Part shown: positions 48,818 through 61,139 of the stretch, piece after piece
How positions within the stretch are numbered: the first letter of the stretch is position 1
How the letters are laid out: each line of letters starts with the position of its first letter
DNA from: Panorpa germanica
Lineage: Eukaryota > Arthropoda > Insecta > Mecoptera > Panorpidae
NCBI GenBank assembly: GCA_963678705.1
Contig: OY783203.1
Span: 28,688,535 to 28,752,534 of the forward strand
DNA: 64,000 nt
Reading direction: 5' to 3'
Position numbers and translations under genes: made by a program
Notes under the pieces: model-generated
Seen by the model: only the letters and a program-made list of their open reading frames with translations
What the model was told of the DNA's origin: nothing
The model's database searches: none

Positions 48818-49037
48818 TTTGTCCGTTTAAAATCAATTAATGTCCAAAGAAAACGTCAAAACACACTGAAATCATACTGGAGACTGAGTACTCGACCCAT
48901 TTGTTCGACATCACCTTCAAAATCGCAATCCTTTGAGTACCGCCGAAGGATTGAAACATTTTTGTTTAATAAATATATATATTTTAATTTTTACAGTATA
49001 TCAAATGTCATATCATAAAAAATATAGATGTAATTCG
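48818..49037 (+). repeat. Long direct repeat, copy 2
   Basis: Same orientation as 47690-47915, about 1.1 kb downstream. Differences are scattered substitutions (for example cagtaccgacgaag versus gagtaccgccgaag), so the duplication or double insertion is not very recent. Confidence 0.7.
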
Positions 49038-49339
49038 GTATTTTTACCAATTAAAAACCAATGTTTTATCAACATACAAAATTCAGATTTTTACATTGTT
49101 TTGAAAATTATAAAGAGTCACTTATTCGTAAACTAACGGTCCGAGTGTCCTGAACTTTTAACACATATCGTCTGAAAGTTAGTGCTATGTATCTAAAAAT
49201 TACTTGGATTTGTCAGTAGTGGTGGCATCATCCTACGAACTTATTGAGTGATGTGTTAAATTTAGTTGAATGGGGCGGCTAGAACTCTCAAATCAAACCG
49301 ACTCCTGTGTTCTTTGCGTGTGTTGTGTCACAATACAGA

Positions 49340-50085
49340 CAGGGTGTCCCAATATTCAACGATAAGCAGGCACCAGAGGGTGGTCTTGCTCATGACTACA
49401 CAAAAAAAAAGAAAGAAAAAATTATCTCATTTTGTTTAGGAATTAGAAATAAAAAATTTTTTTTTTCGAAAATTGAAACACCTTAAGATGTTTTTAACTA
49501 CCATGACCACAATTTTTCAAATATTTCAATTTTTTTTGTTGTATCGGCAACCTAAATAGCACTGCTATCCACCACAACCATTAAAAATCCCAGAATGCTA
49601 GTAGTTTTTACACAAAAATCAATCGAAATTATTTTTTTCCCAAAAATTTTTAAAGATTTTTACTTTCTGTCCACTTTAACTCATCGTGGTGTAAAAAAAA
49701 AGTATGAACACTACTATGGCAAGTTTTTTTAAAAATCGGCGCAAGTCTTCCGGATTCCAAAAAGGTATAATACTCCAGGAAAGCTAGCAATAAAAGAAAA
49801 TTATGCATACTGTTTCTAAACAAGAACCATATTTCATAAATTGTTGTTGTTGATAGTTATCACTTTTACAATACCCAAAAGAGGTTGGAAAAAATCAAAA
49901 ATATTTGAAAAATTGTGGTCATGGTAGTTAAAACCATCTTAAGGTGTTTCAATTTTTCAAAAAATATTATTTTTTTCTCTAATTCCTAAACAAAATGAGA
50001 TATTTTTTTTTTCTTTTTTTCTTGTGTAGTCATTAGCAGGACTATCCTCTGGTGCCCGTTTATCGTTGAATATTGGGACACCCTG
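49340..50085. mobile_element. Foldback-like element with ~190-bp terminal inverted repeats
   Basis: The left end cagggtgtcccaatattcaa and the right end ttgaatattgggacaccctg are perfect mirrors. The arms continue inward with aattgaaacaccttaagatg against ccatcttaaggtgtttcaat and catgaccacaatttttcaaa against its complement. The middle of about 350 bp is AT-rich and non-coding. The ends resemble Tc1/mariner-related MITEs (cagggtgtccc next to TA), but a clear target duplication is not visible. Confidence 0.75.
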
Positions 50086-51049
50086 TATATACCACGTACT
50101 GATACGACAGTAAGTCAAGTCAAACTTGTGTACTGTAGCGTGGATTGGAGTTGTTTTGCACTAACATAATTTATCATGACAGCAAGAGAGAGAGAAAGAG
50201 ACTACTGCATTCTCTTTCATATCTCTTCCAGTGTATTCGTTTGGTCCCTTCCATGTATTCGTTAGGTTAAAATTTGTTGATATACGCTTCCAGTATTAGG
50301 CTACGTAACGACCGTATTCGGACGGCTTTGCCGCTTGCAGTATGCGAGGTTCATTACATTTACAGCGCGTATACGTCCGGTTAAAATTCACTTAAGTACG
50401 CTTGCCGTGTGCGACAGTCCTAAACGATACTTTTGAAAATAATAACCAGTTTAGATTACAATACGACCCTGTATAAAATGAACAACTCTCATTCGAATTA
50501 AAGTGATTTTAAGTTGCAAAAGTTGTTACCGATTGACATAATGACATTCTTTAATGTTTTATAACTGCGTCCCCGTCCCCCACCCCGTTCAATCGTTCAA
50601 TAGTCTCCTTATAATATTAATTAAATTCCTCTTTTTCATTGGGAGGTCATAAAATCATTGCGATCTTTGAATGTTAATTATACTTTCACTAATCATGTCA
50701 GTTTAACTAGCGACTGACTAAGAAAACGAAATGTTGAATCGAATTTCCGAACAAAAGCTTCTTTTATTTATTAACATTAAAAGCAACTCAGATATTTTTA
50801 GAATTGTGACCAGTGTCGCATCATCGCTCAGGCACGCTATTTTCCTTAAAAATTAATTTTTAAAGTTTATGGTATAAATTATCTCTATTTATTTAAAGAA
50901 AATTTTGTAAAGCAGTATGTTTTTTTTTTAATTTGTTCACATTCAGAAAATTTTGCATATTTCATATTCTGTGATTTGCCTTTATATATCGTAAAATATA
51001 CGTGCTAATATAATGATTTAAATTTTCTTGGATAGAGGGTTTATGTCTG

Positions 51050-51270
51050 TAATAGAGTGGTAGAGGTAAAAGGCGGGAAAAGTGAAAATAAAGACAGAAG
51101 AGAGAAGTGATAGTGAAAAAATAATACAGGGTTTGTCGAGAGGAGACAAGAAACGTAAGAGGTGAGCGACGGAGGTACAGACAAGGAGGAAGGAGAAGCA
51201 GGAAACAGCGAGAATAAAGAAGGAGTAGGGAACATAAAGAGGGAGCGTCAAGAGAAGAAGAAACAGAAAG
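51050..51270. repeat. Purine-rich tract
   Basis: Over 200 bp of strongly A/G-biased plus strand (for example aaggaggaaggagaagcagg). Overlapping minus-strand frames rich in Ser, Phe and Pro are compositional artefacts. Confidence 0.5.
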
Positions 51271-51994
51271 AACTTTTGGAAGTAGTAAAAGTCTAGAATA
51301 CTTTAAGTTTGAATTTATATAAGATTAAAATGTATTAGGAAATATAATACTGATTGTAATGTCGAAATGCATACAATTAATATAATAAATAATAATAATA
51401 CTTCATGTGAAACGGGAATTAAATTAAATTAATTGAATATGATTCCACGGGAAGCTTAACTCGGTTCCGCCTAATTTTACAAGTTGAACGCAAAAAAAGG
51501 GCAGCATTTCTTTAAAATTTGCTTGGCTGTATTCTCTGGACCTCATAAAACACTTTCCAAAGATTCAGTCTCAGCAGTTGAATTACATTTCTTTTTAAAT
51601 TAATCAAGGTTAAATAACTATTAACTAAGAAATTTAGGATATATAAATAATTTGTAACATAAATTTGTAGGACATTGATTTTGAAATATTTTAAGTACCA
51701 AATTTTAATGATGGCACCAATACGATTTCGTAGTAATTGTTCTCAAGAACATATTGAAATGCTTTGTGAAAGCGTTGCTTGACTTTAGTCAGCCTCAAAG
51801 CGAAGTGTTTAGCCGTCAATGCAACCATAGTAAGCACCCTAAAAATATTTGGATATACATACTATATTCAAGGTATATACATTCATGTATATTGCATATC
51901 CTATGTATATGCTGTTGCTACACTGTTTGTCATTTGTATGTGCATATTTAAACATTAAATACATAGTATGTACTATTATGTTTATATATGTACT

Positions 51995-52735
51995 AGACTT
52001 TACCCCCGTGATTTGAATCCAATAAAATAATTCGTAATTACATTTCATATTTAATTCTATTTTTAAATTGAAATAATAAACTCGCACAATAATAAAATAA
52101 TTTTTCAATATATCAAAATAAAAAATATTTTCAATATGCGTTATTTGACCAACTTTTTTTCAAAATTTGAGATTTTTTTTTTCGATTCGTAAATAAGTTA
52201 CCAATAGCCTATATACAAAATTTCAACTTTCTAGCACAATTTTTACTCTATGCAAATACTGCCCCCGTGCCCCCAAATAATATTTTGAAATTTTGAATTT
52301 TTTCTTTTTAATAATATACTTAGTTATTCTAGAATCCAGAATAAGAACTTTCTCCAAAGTTCCCTACCGGGCCCCCGAATTTCTTCAACGCCCCCTTTTT
52401 CAATTTTTGAATTTCTAATTTTTGAGAAATGTCAACATTGAATACCTTAATACACATGCAAAATTTCAACTTTCTATCTTTTACGAATTAAAAGTACTAC
52501 AGCAAAAAAGGGCTCACTTTTTTTTCCAGTTTTTCCAAAATTACTTGGGAAAAATCCGGGGACGCCAAAAAACTTATAATTTTTTTCTCTACGAAATAGG
52601 AAATTTTCAAAAACATTGATGGAGCCGTTTTCGAGCTACCATACAAAATTCAGTACCAAACATACTCGTATAAGAATAGAAACATATCAACATATAAGAA
52701 TATAAACATACAGTTGGAACATTATAATATAGGAT
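51995..52735. repeat. Dispersed repeat family B, near-full copy
   Basis: Same blocks in the same order as 15735-16454, from tttacccccgtgatttgaat to ttggaacattataatatagg. It has a short deletion after ttccaaaattac. Confidence 0.7.
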
Positions 52736-52739
52736 ATAA

Positions 52740-54005
52740 AATATATATACAGAATATTATTTTCACATTATGGAGCATATATGAATATACATAGAATATT
52801 TAATGTTATGTGGGTAGTGCAACGCGAGAATACCCTGGTTGATGGATGTAAATATTAATTTTTAAAAATAATGTACATGGCTTAGCGCGGTTCTGTAATT
52901 ACAATGCGTATTTTGGTTTGGCTTGACGGATTGGCTCTAATCAGCTTACATTTTACCATTCTCATTAAGCAGGCTTATTATAGTGGAACAGTGGAATATA
53001 ATTTCAAAGGAAATTATACCGTATAGTATTTTTAAACATGAAATCATTAAATCAACAAAATTGAACCAGTACCACCAGTACAAAGTCATTTAAATATAAA
53101 TTAGTATTGTGTTGTGTTGAAAGATTGTCGAAGAATCGTACAATCGCATTGGTTAAACGGCGTCGTTAGTCGTTACGTTTTTGGGGACGTCTCGACGCTC
53201 TGCACGAGGCGAGGCGAGACGTCTGAATGTGTAATGTGTAGAACATATGTTCCCTCTAATGTAAATAGCAACAAAAACATTTGAACATTTGCGAATATTA
53301 ATTAAAAAAATCTAAATATATACTATACTATACATAACAGTTTTGTAAAATAAATGAATAGTTAATTGGTCGAAATGTAAATAACCGAATTACGATTATT
53401 TCTATTTGTCAAATTAACTACAGAAGATTTATTTTATTTATGTTTCGGCTCGTCGTGTTAGAGAGATATATGTATTTATAACTTTTCGTTTGTTTAATTT
53501 TAATAATAGTTTTGTTCAAATAACGTTTTCCTAAGCTCGTTTAATTGTTTGAGTTGTATTTTTGTTTTCAGGCATTCTTTAATAATGATCGTTACATTTT
53601 TTTGTGTTAAAACTAAAAAATAATTACATTTGACACTAATAAAAAGTATTAAATTACGTACACATGTGTAATTCATTTATTTTTTCAAGTTTTGCTGAAA
53701 TATGAAATATCCTAAGTAATATTTGAAAACAGAGGCGAACTATATATAGCAACTTGTAGATGGGGAGTATAAAATTAATAAATTGGTGGGTTCCTGGCCA
53801 AATATTCCTGAACCCGATACATTTAGGCGTTCTAACTTAATTAATTGTTACTGGATACAATTATATTTCGCATTGGATCAAAAATCATTTACCCTCAACT
53901 TAAAATTATATTGTAATGGTATATATTTTGAAGGGTCTCAAAGTTATCAGCTGCCTCTAGCACTGTTTACAAATTAAATTTCGCACCATTTTTTAACCAA
54001 TTTTT
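52740..54005. other. Gene-free stretch
   Basis: AT-rich, with one short GC-richer palindrome near 53186-53223 and no supportable gene. Confidence 0.4.
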
Positions 54006-54009
54006 AACC

Positions 54010-54186
54010 ATCATTGCGGTGATATTTGGCAGATATTGTGTTCCATTACTAACTTCAGAGTTTGTATTTTAGAATAGAATAAAAATATGACAACTTTTCA
54101 CGAATATATTGTGTTTTTCTGTTAATTTAAAATAACACCTCCTATTGAAAACCTATTAAAAATGACAGCTCTTGTTGAAAGACACT
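54010..54186. mobile_element. Inverted copy of the caacaagagcggtcatttta MITE
   Basis: It reads in the opposite orientation: ggcagatattgtgttccatt, aacttcagagtttgtatttt, then gacagctcttgttgaaagac at the right end. The left end is degraded. Confidence 0.55.
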
Positions 54187-54468
54187 AAATTATCTTTGAA
54201 ATTTTTGTACGAGAAAATGATAATAACGGGTGCTATTATGGAATGCCTTAATGAATTTTATTAATCATTACTTCATATTTATTTCTACTAAATTTCAAAA
54301 AACTCTTTAAAACGTCCACTGAATTCATTAAATTTTAATGTTTATTTAACTGTTCTTTCATGTACAGCAGACTTTTATAATATTATTATTCAAAATATTT
54401 CTTTTAAATGTAAATTAAATTTTTTTTAATATCAATTTTAAATAAATATTTATATTATATTTTTATTT

Positions 54469-54555
54469 TGGTCCTGACCTGCGATTTGGCTTGAGATTGG
54501 TATCTTTTCGGCGCGCGCGTAACATACTGCCTCCTGACATTCGTGACATTTTGGA
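54469..54555 (-). CDS. Possible small basic peptide ORF
   Basis: On the minus strand a 28-residue ORF (MSRMSGGSMLRARRKDTNLK, then PNRRSGPK) lies behind an acceptor-like aagtgtttcag. It is clearly richer in GC than its surroundings and very basic. Another frame is also open here, so the coding frame is uncertain. It could be the end of an unseen gene, a micropeptide or chance. Confidence 0.25.
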
Positions 54556-55079
54556 AATGAAGTAACTGAAACACTTAAAATTAAACCATACACTTAAACC
54601 ATATATCACTTAAGTCACTTTATTCACACATTTGGTAACCACCTGTCACTTTGGAATGATAGTCGACTTATTTAGGGTATTAGTAAAGGTTTGGTCTGAT
54701 CTGGTCCAAGTTTACACGTATTTCCTATCCACTAATGTTTCTTTTGTCTGTTTCTTAAAACGTGGTTTTAGTTGAAGGATATTTGGCGTAATAGTGACAT
54801 CTCCCAGATAAATCTGGCACACTTGCAAGAAAATGGTTTGGAAATAACGAAATTAGGTTAGTGGGTCCTTCAAATTTTGATAATTTGGGCAGTAAACGAC
54901 GTTTAAACGACGAAACACACAAACACTTTCAGTTAAAAGTTTGTTCATTTATTTCACGTATTTCTTGCTGTCATACGTTTAAACAATTCACACTGATCTA
55001 TTAATTTGAACTTTGAAGTTCAACAGAGTTTGCAGCTGATTTTATGAAATTTATGAATTTTTTAAAAAATATTTTGTTG

Positions 55080-57055
55080 ACATTCTAAAATATGTTAAAT
55101 ATAGATAAATATTTAAAAAATGATTTAGTCCTTTTGCCGCACTCTTGGTCCACATTTCGCGTTGTAATAAACAAAAAAAAATACACAGTACTCTAGCAGG
55201 AAGTATCCAGAGTTGGAATGGCTAGAGCTGGTTGACCGTCGAAGACCGTTCCTGACTTGTCGAAGTGTTAAAGTGGTGGATTCCGTTCTGTAATTAAATA
55301 GAATTTTATAATAAACAAAAACTATTAATACACTGAACGCAGTGTTAAAGCATTTACGATCTCTGAATAAATATTTGTTATTTTACTTACTTAGTCTAGT
55401 ATCGTAGTATCTTAATAGAACTGTCTAGTTCTTCTTAATTATGTTCTTTGAATTCCGCTTTCCGCTTTGCCACTTGTTTCTGATACCACCGTGCATCTAT
55501 ACGGTAGTTTGTCTACTAGTCTATGTTTAATAGATAATAAATATTTGTAAGTGGAAATGTCGTTTAGTTCCGCATGTTAAGGCTACACCATTTGCTAAGC
55601 ATATTAAAGTCTATGCTTATTATACCAGAGTATATTCCTGTTATTGAGCTGGGAGTTACGAGTTAGGAATATCTGCCTTAGGGTGGTATGTTATAAGGAT
55701 TCTTGTGGCAAACCAATTTCCAGACGGTATACACTAAAATCTCCCGATTCCTCGATTCGTTTCTATTCGATCTGCACCTCGAATTTGTTTACGTAATGTA
55801 TTTTTGGCGTAGGCGACTCCCAAGATAATTTTAGATTAGTATCACGTTAAGCGTTATAACACGGCGTAATGCTCACGAGTTGTCTGGTTAACGAAATACA
55901 TTTCTGCATGATTTTAAGCGGAAAATGTTCATATCAAATAAAACATATTATGGTGGGAATAAATAATGGAATACTTTCCATCAATGTTACGATTATGGTA
56001 GGCACCATTATCTACCATATTATGTTGCGTAAAGGTATTTTAACTAGAAATTTAGGGGCCGCGTGGCAAGCACACAAATTGCCCCCCTGGGTAAGTAACG
56101 CTTCATAAATTTGTTCCCAATAAAACAGTAGCATATTCGATTTACGCATTAACTGTAAACGAAAATTACCATTTATACAAAGAAAATATAGACATTTTAC
56201 GGAGTATTGTCCCACGTGTCTCAGCACGTGGACCCTGATTTTACGGTATTAGTAGTAATATAAATGTTGATAAATCCATCAGAAGATCTTTTCTTATAGG
56301 ACACCCTGTTCACATATAGAAGATATTTAACACTGTCATCGCGTACAGTTAAATTTGCATCACATGTGCTCTTATGAGCTTTAGTTTTGATCCTATTTGA
56401 ATACGAGTGCGATACGAGCACCACCAAGTCTACTTTTAATGCAATAATATGACAGGTTTTTCAACTGATAACCAGTAAACATTAGTCAAAACCCTGAAAC
56501 GTGACTTCAGAAAACGTGTTACTTGGCAACACACGTGGGCACGTGGAGTCTGCAGAATGCTACTGCTGACATTGTACGTGAGAACATTTTTTAAGATATA
56601 AAATAATGGTTCTAAAAGTTTTTGTGATATATGAGTACGAGTACAATTTTTATTTAATAATACGTTTTATGTCATAAATATATACTAAAACTTCTTAATA
56701 TATATATAGTTCAAATTGTGAGAGATCGGTGGTTATTAATGCTTAAAAGAGGTTATAAAAAAATCCTTTTAAATAAATTTTTAATTTAAATTTCTTGTGT
56801 GAATCACACAATATTATTTTCTGGTAATTTTTACGGTAAAGATATGGGAGCGATTCATCATACCTTAATCTTTTTAACAACATTAATTAATTTCCAATTA
56901 TATGTTATCTATATGTTTTGCCGTAATTTTATTTATTATTTATTAGTCATAGATTAATCATTTTATATTGGGTCTTTCAACAAGAACAGTTATTTTATAG
57001 ATGTTTCAAGAAAAGCGATCATTTTAAATCAATAGAAATGTATAAATGACCACCT
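55080..57055. other. Gene-free stretch
   Basis: No exon or full repeat recognised. A fragment of the caacaagagcggtcatttta family is at about 56970-57045 (caacaagaacagttatttta, then aaaagcgatcattttaaatc). Confidence 0.4.
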
Positions 57056-57059
57056 ATTT

Positions 57060-57670
57060 GGGGTCATACATAAATTACGTCACAAGCGAAGAGTGAGGGA
57101 GGAGGTTGTCACGAATTGCAGGGTTTCAATCAATGTGACGTCAATGTAACATAAAGTAAATCATTTTTAAAAAAAAAAATAGTTTAAAAAAAAACGGGTT
57201 AAAAAACAGACATGTACAAGAAAGAAAAAGAAAATCGTTTATTCTAAAAATAATTAAGTTATATATATATTAGAGATTAGATTAAGAAGATTATGCCGTT
57301 ATTAAAGAGAGGCAGGAGATGACGGAGATAGAGAGAAGGAGCGAGGAAAGAGAAGGAAGAGCAAACGGGCTTTTCCTTTTGTATTTATTTGTTTTGTTTG
57401 TATTTTTCTTTTTTCTTTGGGAAGGAGTGAGAATAGGTAGATAGAATAAGGATCACAAAATGTAATTAAACACAATGATATGTAATTTAACGATTTAAGG
57501 CGGAAGAATGCAGTGCCTAATGTCATTATAAAATATTAAGAAAAATTAAATAATTAAAATTTGTGACATCACATCAAAAGGGAGTGGTGGTTTTCCGCAA
57601 AATGTGACAAAAACGGGAGTGGGGGATTCAAAATTGCAGGAAATTTGTGTGACATGATTTATGAATGGAC
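57060..57670. mobile_element. DNA element with acataaattacgtcaca ends
   Basis: The left end gtcatacataaattacgtca and the right end gtgtgacatgatttatgaat (then ggac) form imperfect inverted repeats. The interior has a purine-rich tract and G-runs, no transposase. Related ends are at 11560-11720, about 61435-61460 and 63150-63335. Confidence 0.55.
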
Positions 57671-60600
57671 TTAACTTTAATTAATTTTATTATTAACTAT
57701 TTATATGGATTAACATAAACATTATTCTATTTTAATATCTATCTTGTAGAACAACACGTGACGAACATCCCTTCATAATTGGTTTAGAAAATGAACTGCT
57801 CCAGTTATTCCATCTAATGGCATAGTAACATTAAAAATAATCCTTTTTATACTTTTAAGTCTTCTAACAGTACACCATGTGATATAACCTTTATTTTAGA
57901 GTTTGCGATTGGTGGGGAGGATTATAGCGTCGCTCGGGTACGGGCATGTTAAGTTCCCGATGGATTTTCTGGACACCGCACCGTTTCAACGAGCAAAGTT
58001 TTATTCCATTAAGTTAATATCCTCTCATAATTTAAAACTTATAAAAAATTTGATGAAATTACTTTATTATTATTGTTTTCCTCAGCTTAAAGTGCATGTG
58101 TTTATATTACGGATTAAATAACTAATTAAGAATTATATAATTAAAATTTTATTAATTTATGTGCCACGTATAAAATACAAGAACTTTAAGAGTTTTGTGT
58201 TTAATTGTTGCGGTACGCTTTTTAGTTTTTACAATTATAATAAAATATTAACAATTATAAACAGAGGATGGGTGAGAGGGGGCACGATGCAGATATACGA
58301 GTATAATATGCACTTTTATTACCTACACTACAGTGTCATGAACGTTGAAAAGCGGCAGTGTGAGAGACGCCTAAGACGCCTAAACTCGATTCAACGCAGA
58401 GTGGTTTAAATCGGAAATCTAGCTGAACAATAGTGGATGATGATTTTTTTTAGTTCATCATTGTTAAATATCATTCTAGATGTGGTAAGAATCCCGATGA
58501 GGGTCTTGTTGGGCATACCTCATGAGGTTCTAGTAGCGAATGTAACGCGGTTGCTAACGAGGACCTTACTAGGTTCTAGTCGGGTTAACCTTTCACAGTT
58601 CTAGTCTAGTGTAAAATTTATTACATTTCTGAAATACGAATACTTGGTAGAATTTCTATTTATTTATAGTCAGTGGAGTGGGATTCAAACGTTACCTTCT
58701 CGACGTTATACACTGTAAAAAATACTTTAGACGTCTCTTTTTTAGACTAATGTCACACTGCGAAAGAAAATCGCAAATCGTAAATTTGTATCAAACTGCA
58801 GATTTTCGTGCGACTTTTAAATTAGCAGAGTGCGTGTACATTTATATGATTCAATGTATAACAGAATTATGGATTTATTTCCGTGCTATTCTTTTTCGCA
58901 GTGCAACCTTAGTCTCAGAAAGAGGCGTGTAAAACATATTTTCGATCATATTGGATGACATAAAATATGATATTTTAAGTGTATTCAAACGTTGCTTGTT
59001 TTAAGATTCATTAATACAAAATACACATATTTTTGTGCATAAATTATTTTCTGTATTATTCATGTTAAAGAATAGAATATCATAGTATGTAGGTACACTA
59101 CCTGAAGGCGAAGCAATTGCAACTATAGAGAGTAAAAGAGATATACCGGATCGGGGCCTGATTAGGGCACTGTCGGGCTAGCCCTAATAAGGAATTCCTT
59201 GTCAAAGCCTGATAAATACCTGTAAATTTTATTTTTCACATGCGTTATCGAAGTATAACATAAAGTGTAGCATAAAGAACATTCTAAACCAAAAACAGAA
59301 TTTCTTATTCTCAGTATTCACAGTAGTATTTATCCTAAGGTAATAATCATGCTCTGTGTTTAATATATTATTCCCGCCGGTATTCTATTCTATAGTTTAA
59401 AGGAATTTAAAATGACTACTTCTGTTATAGTCGTCGTCTTGTGTTACGTCTTAGCATTCGTATGACAGGCCTTTGATAATTATTAATTTAGAGATCACAA
59501 AGGTTCAGAGTTTATGTTTTAGACTCTTCAATAATATCAGTGATTTTATATCAGTTATTTAAAATATTGTTCAAAAGGAATTCATATTCCCAAATACAAC
59601 ACCACACGTATGGGGTGATGGAGAAACAGGGGGGTGGGGTGTATGCGTAATACCTAATACCCTGATTTAACGTCCTCATTTGTTCTTCAACGGTATTGGC
59701 GTTATAATTAAGCCCGCGCTAAACTCGAGCTCCCGACCCCCTGAACACCCGAACCCCGAACCCCCGGGGGTGATTTACAGCTTATGTAATTAACCTCTGC
59801 TAACGTAATGTATGTATTTCATACATTTCACAAGCTATGTGAAAGTGATTGTATTTTGCTTGTACAATACAGGTGGTGTGAGGTGAAATAACAAGCATTC
59901 TAAGTTAAATATTAATTATAATATCTGTCTCATTCAGATACGTATATAAATATAAGAAATAGAATGAGATAGATAGATGATTGTATGTAAATATTCTAGG
60001 GAAATATTTTCACACCCACACCACAAGTTTCAATGGTGTTTGTTATTATTATTAAAATATACATCTTTTTAAAAAGGGAAATGCGAAAAATTTAATGAGA
60101 TTTTGAGACATTCCACAGTTAATTAAATTTTTCATTAGTTGTATAAACATCGTAATTGAAGGTTTTGACGTTAAATCAAAACCAGTAAAAGCTTTCTAGA
60201 AAGCGGTGATTTTATATCGATCGCTACCGTTTCGTTATCGTTATCGTTACAAGGATATTACAAGTATTTGATCAGTCGTTCGTTTAACAAATAAATTGGA
60301 ACCGTACTGTTTAGTATAGAAAGTATCGGCTTTAGAAAAAGTATCAATTTATTTCCATTTACTCTACATTTAAATCTATCACACAAACGGCTCTCAATAA
60401 AATAAAATATATACACAAAAAATCATCAAATGACAACTGTATTTAATTGGAATCGCAGTGCCGCATTATGGTCGGTAGAGGCCCTAGAAACAGAAGAAAT
60501 TGTAGGGAAAATAGAAACCCGCGAAAAATCACTTATATCTAAAGTTTGAAGGTGAATTTAAAATAATTGAAAAATTATAATGCTTAAAAAGTAGCCATTT

Positions 60601-60880
60601 CTTTTTTTTTAGAGATTTTGTTTAATTTCTTAGTATTTAACTTGCTGAAACTTAGCTGAAATTTATTCCACGATAGTCAATAATTAATAAAAAAATTAAA
60701 TAAGGGTAGGTTTCCGAAACTATTAGGGAAATAGTTAGTTTTAAAAAATGGAAATTTCACGTACAAGTATTTCAAAGTACTTCAAAATTTCATGTAAGTA
60801 TCTAATGGAGAAAATTATTTTTTCAATTGAATATAATTCAGGAAACATCAAGCTTTCGATTAAAATTATAATTTTTTTAT
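57671..60880. other. Gene-free stretch
   Basis: Only short chance frames. A GC-rich patch lies at 59690-59775 (cgaaccccgaacccccgggg) inside otherwise AT-rich DNA. Confidence 0.4.
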
Positions 60881-60884
60881 TTAA

Positions 60885-61138
60885 TTTATTTAACGTCGGC
60901 CTATTTCCTATGCTGAGTCCTATCACCGACGACCTCCTTCAACCTGCTGGCAATATTTGTGGTGTCGTGGACTCATATATGTTAATTACACCGCTGACTA
61001 ATAAGTGTACGATTATGTGTGACCATAATCAATATAAGTTGATAACAACCAAACCCAAAAAATATATATTTGGTCCGGGGATCAAATTCGAAGACACAGC
61101 AGTCAGCGTCAAGCATCAATGATCTCGCCCACTGAGTC
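60885..61138 (-). mobile_element. Full-length SINE family A copy
   Basis: Read on the minus strand from about 61138: cagtgggcgagatcattgat, then ctgctgtgtcttcgaatttg (B-box-like ttcgaat), ggtttggttgttatcaactt, tgattatggtcacacataat, ggaggtcgtcggtgatagga and the gacgttaaataaat tail. It is the most complete copy, about 250 bp, and defines the family. The overlapping 124-residue plus-strand frame is not a gene. Confidence 0.7.
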
Positions 61139-61139
61139 G

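Noticed and set aside
51018..51251. Ser/Phe-rich minus-strand frames
   Set aside because: Compositional artefact of a purine-rich tract.
60748..61122. 124-residue plus-strand frame
   Set aside because: Overlaps a full SINE in antisense; its codons follow the SINE sequence.
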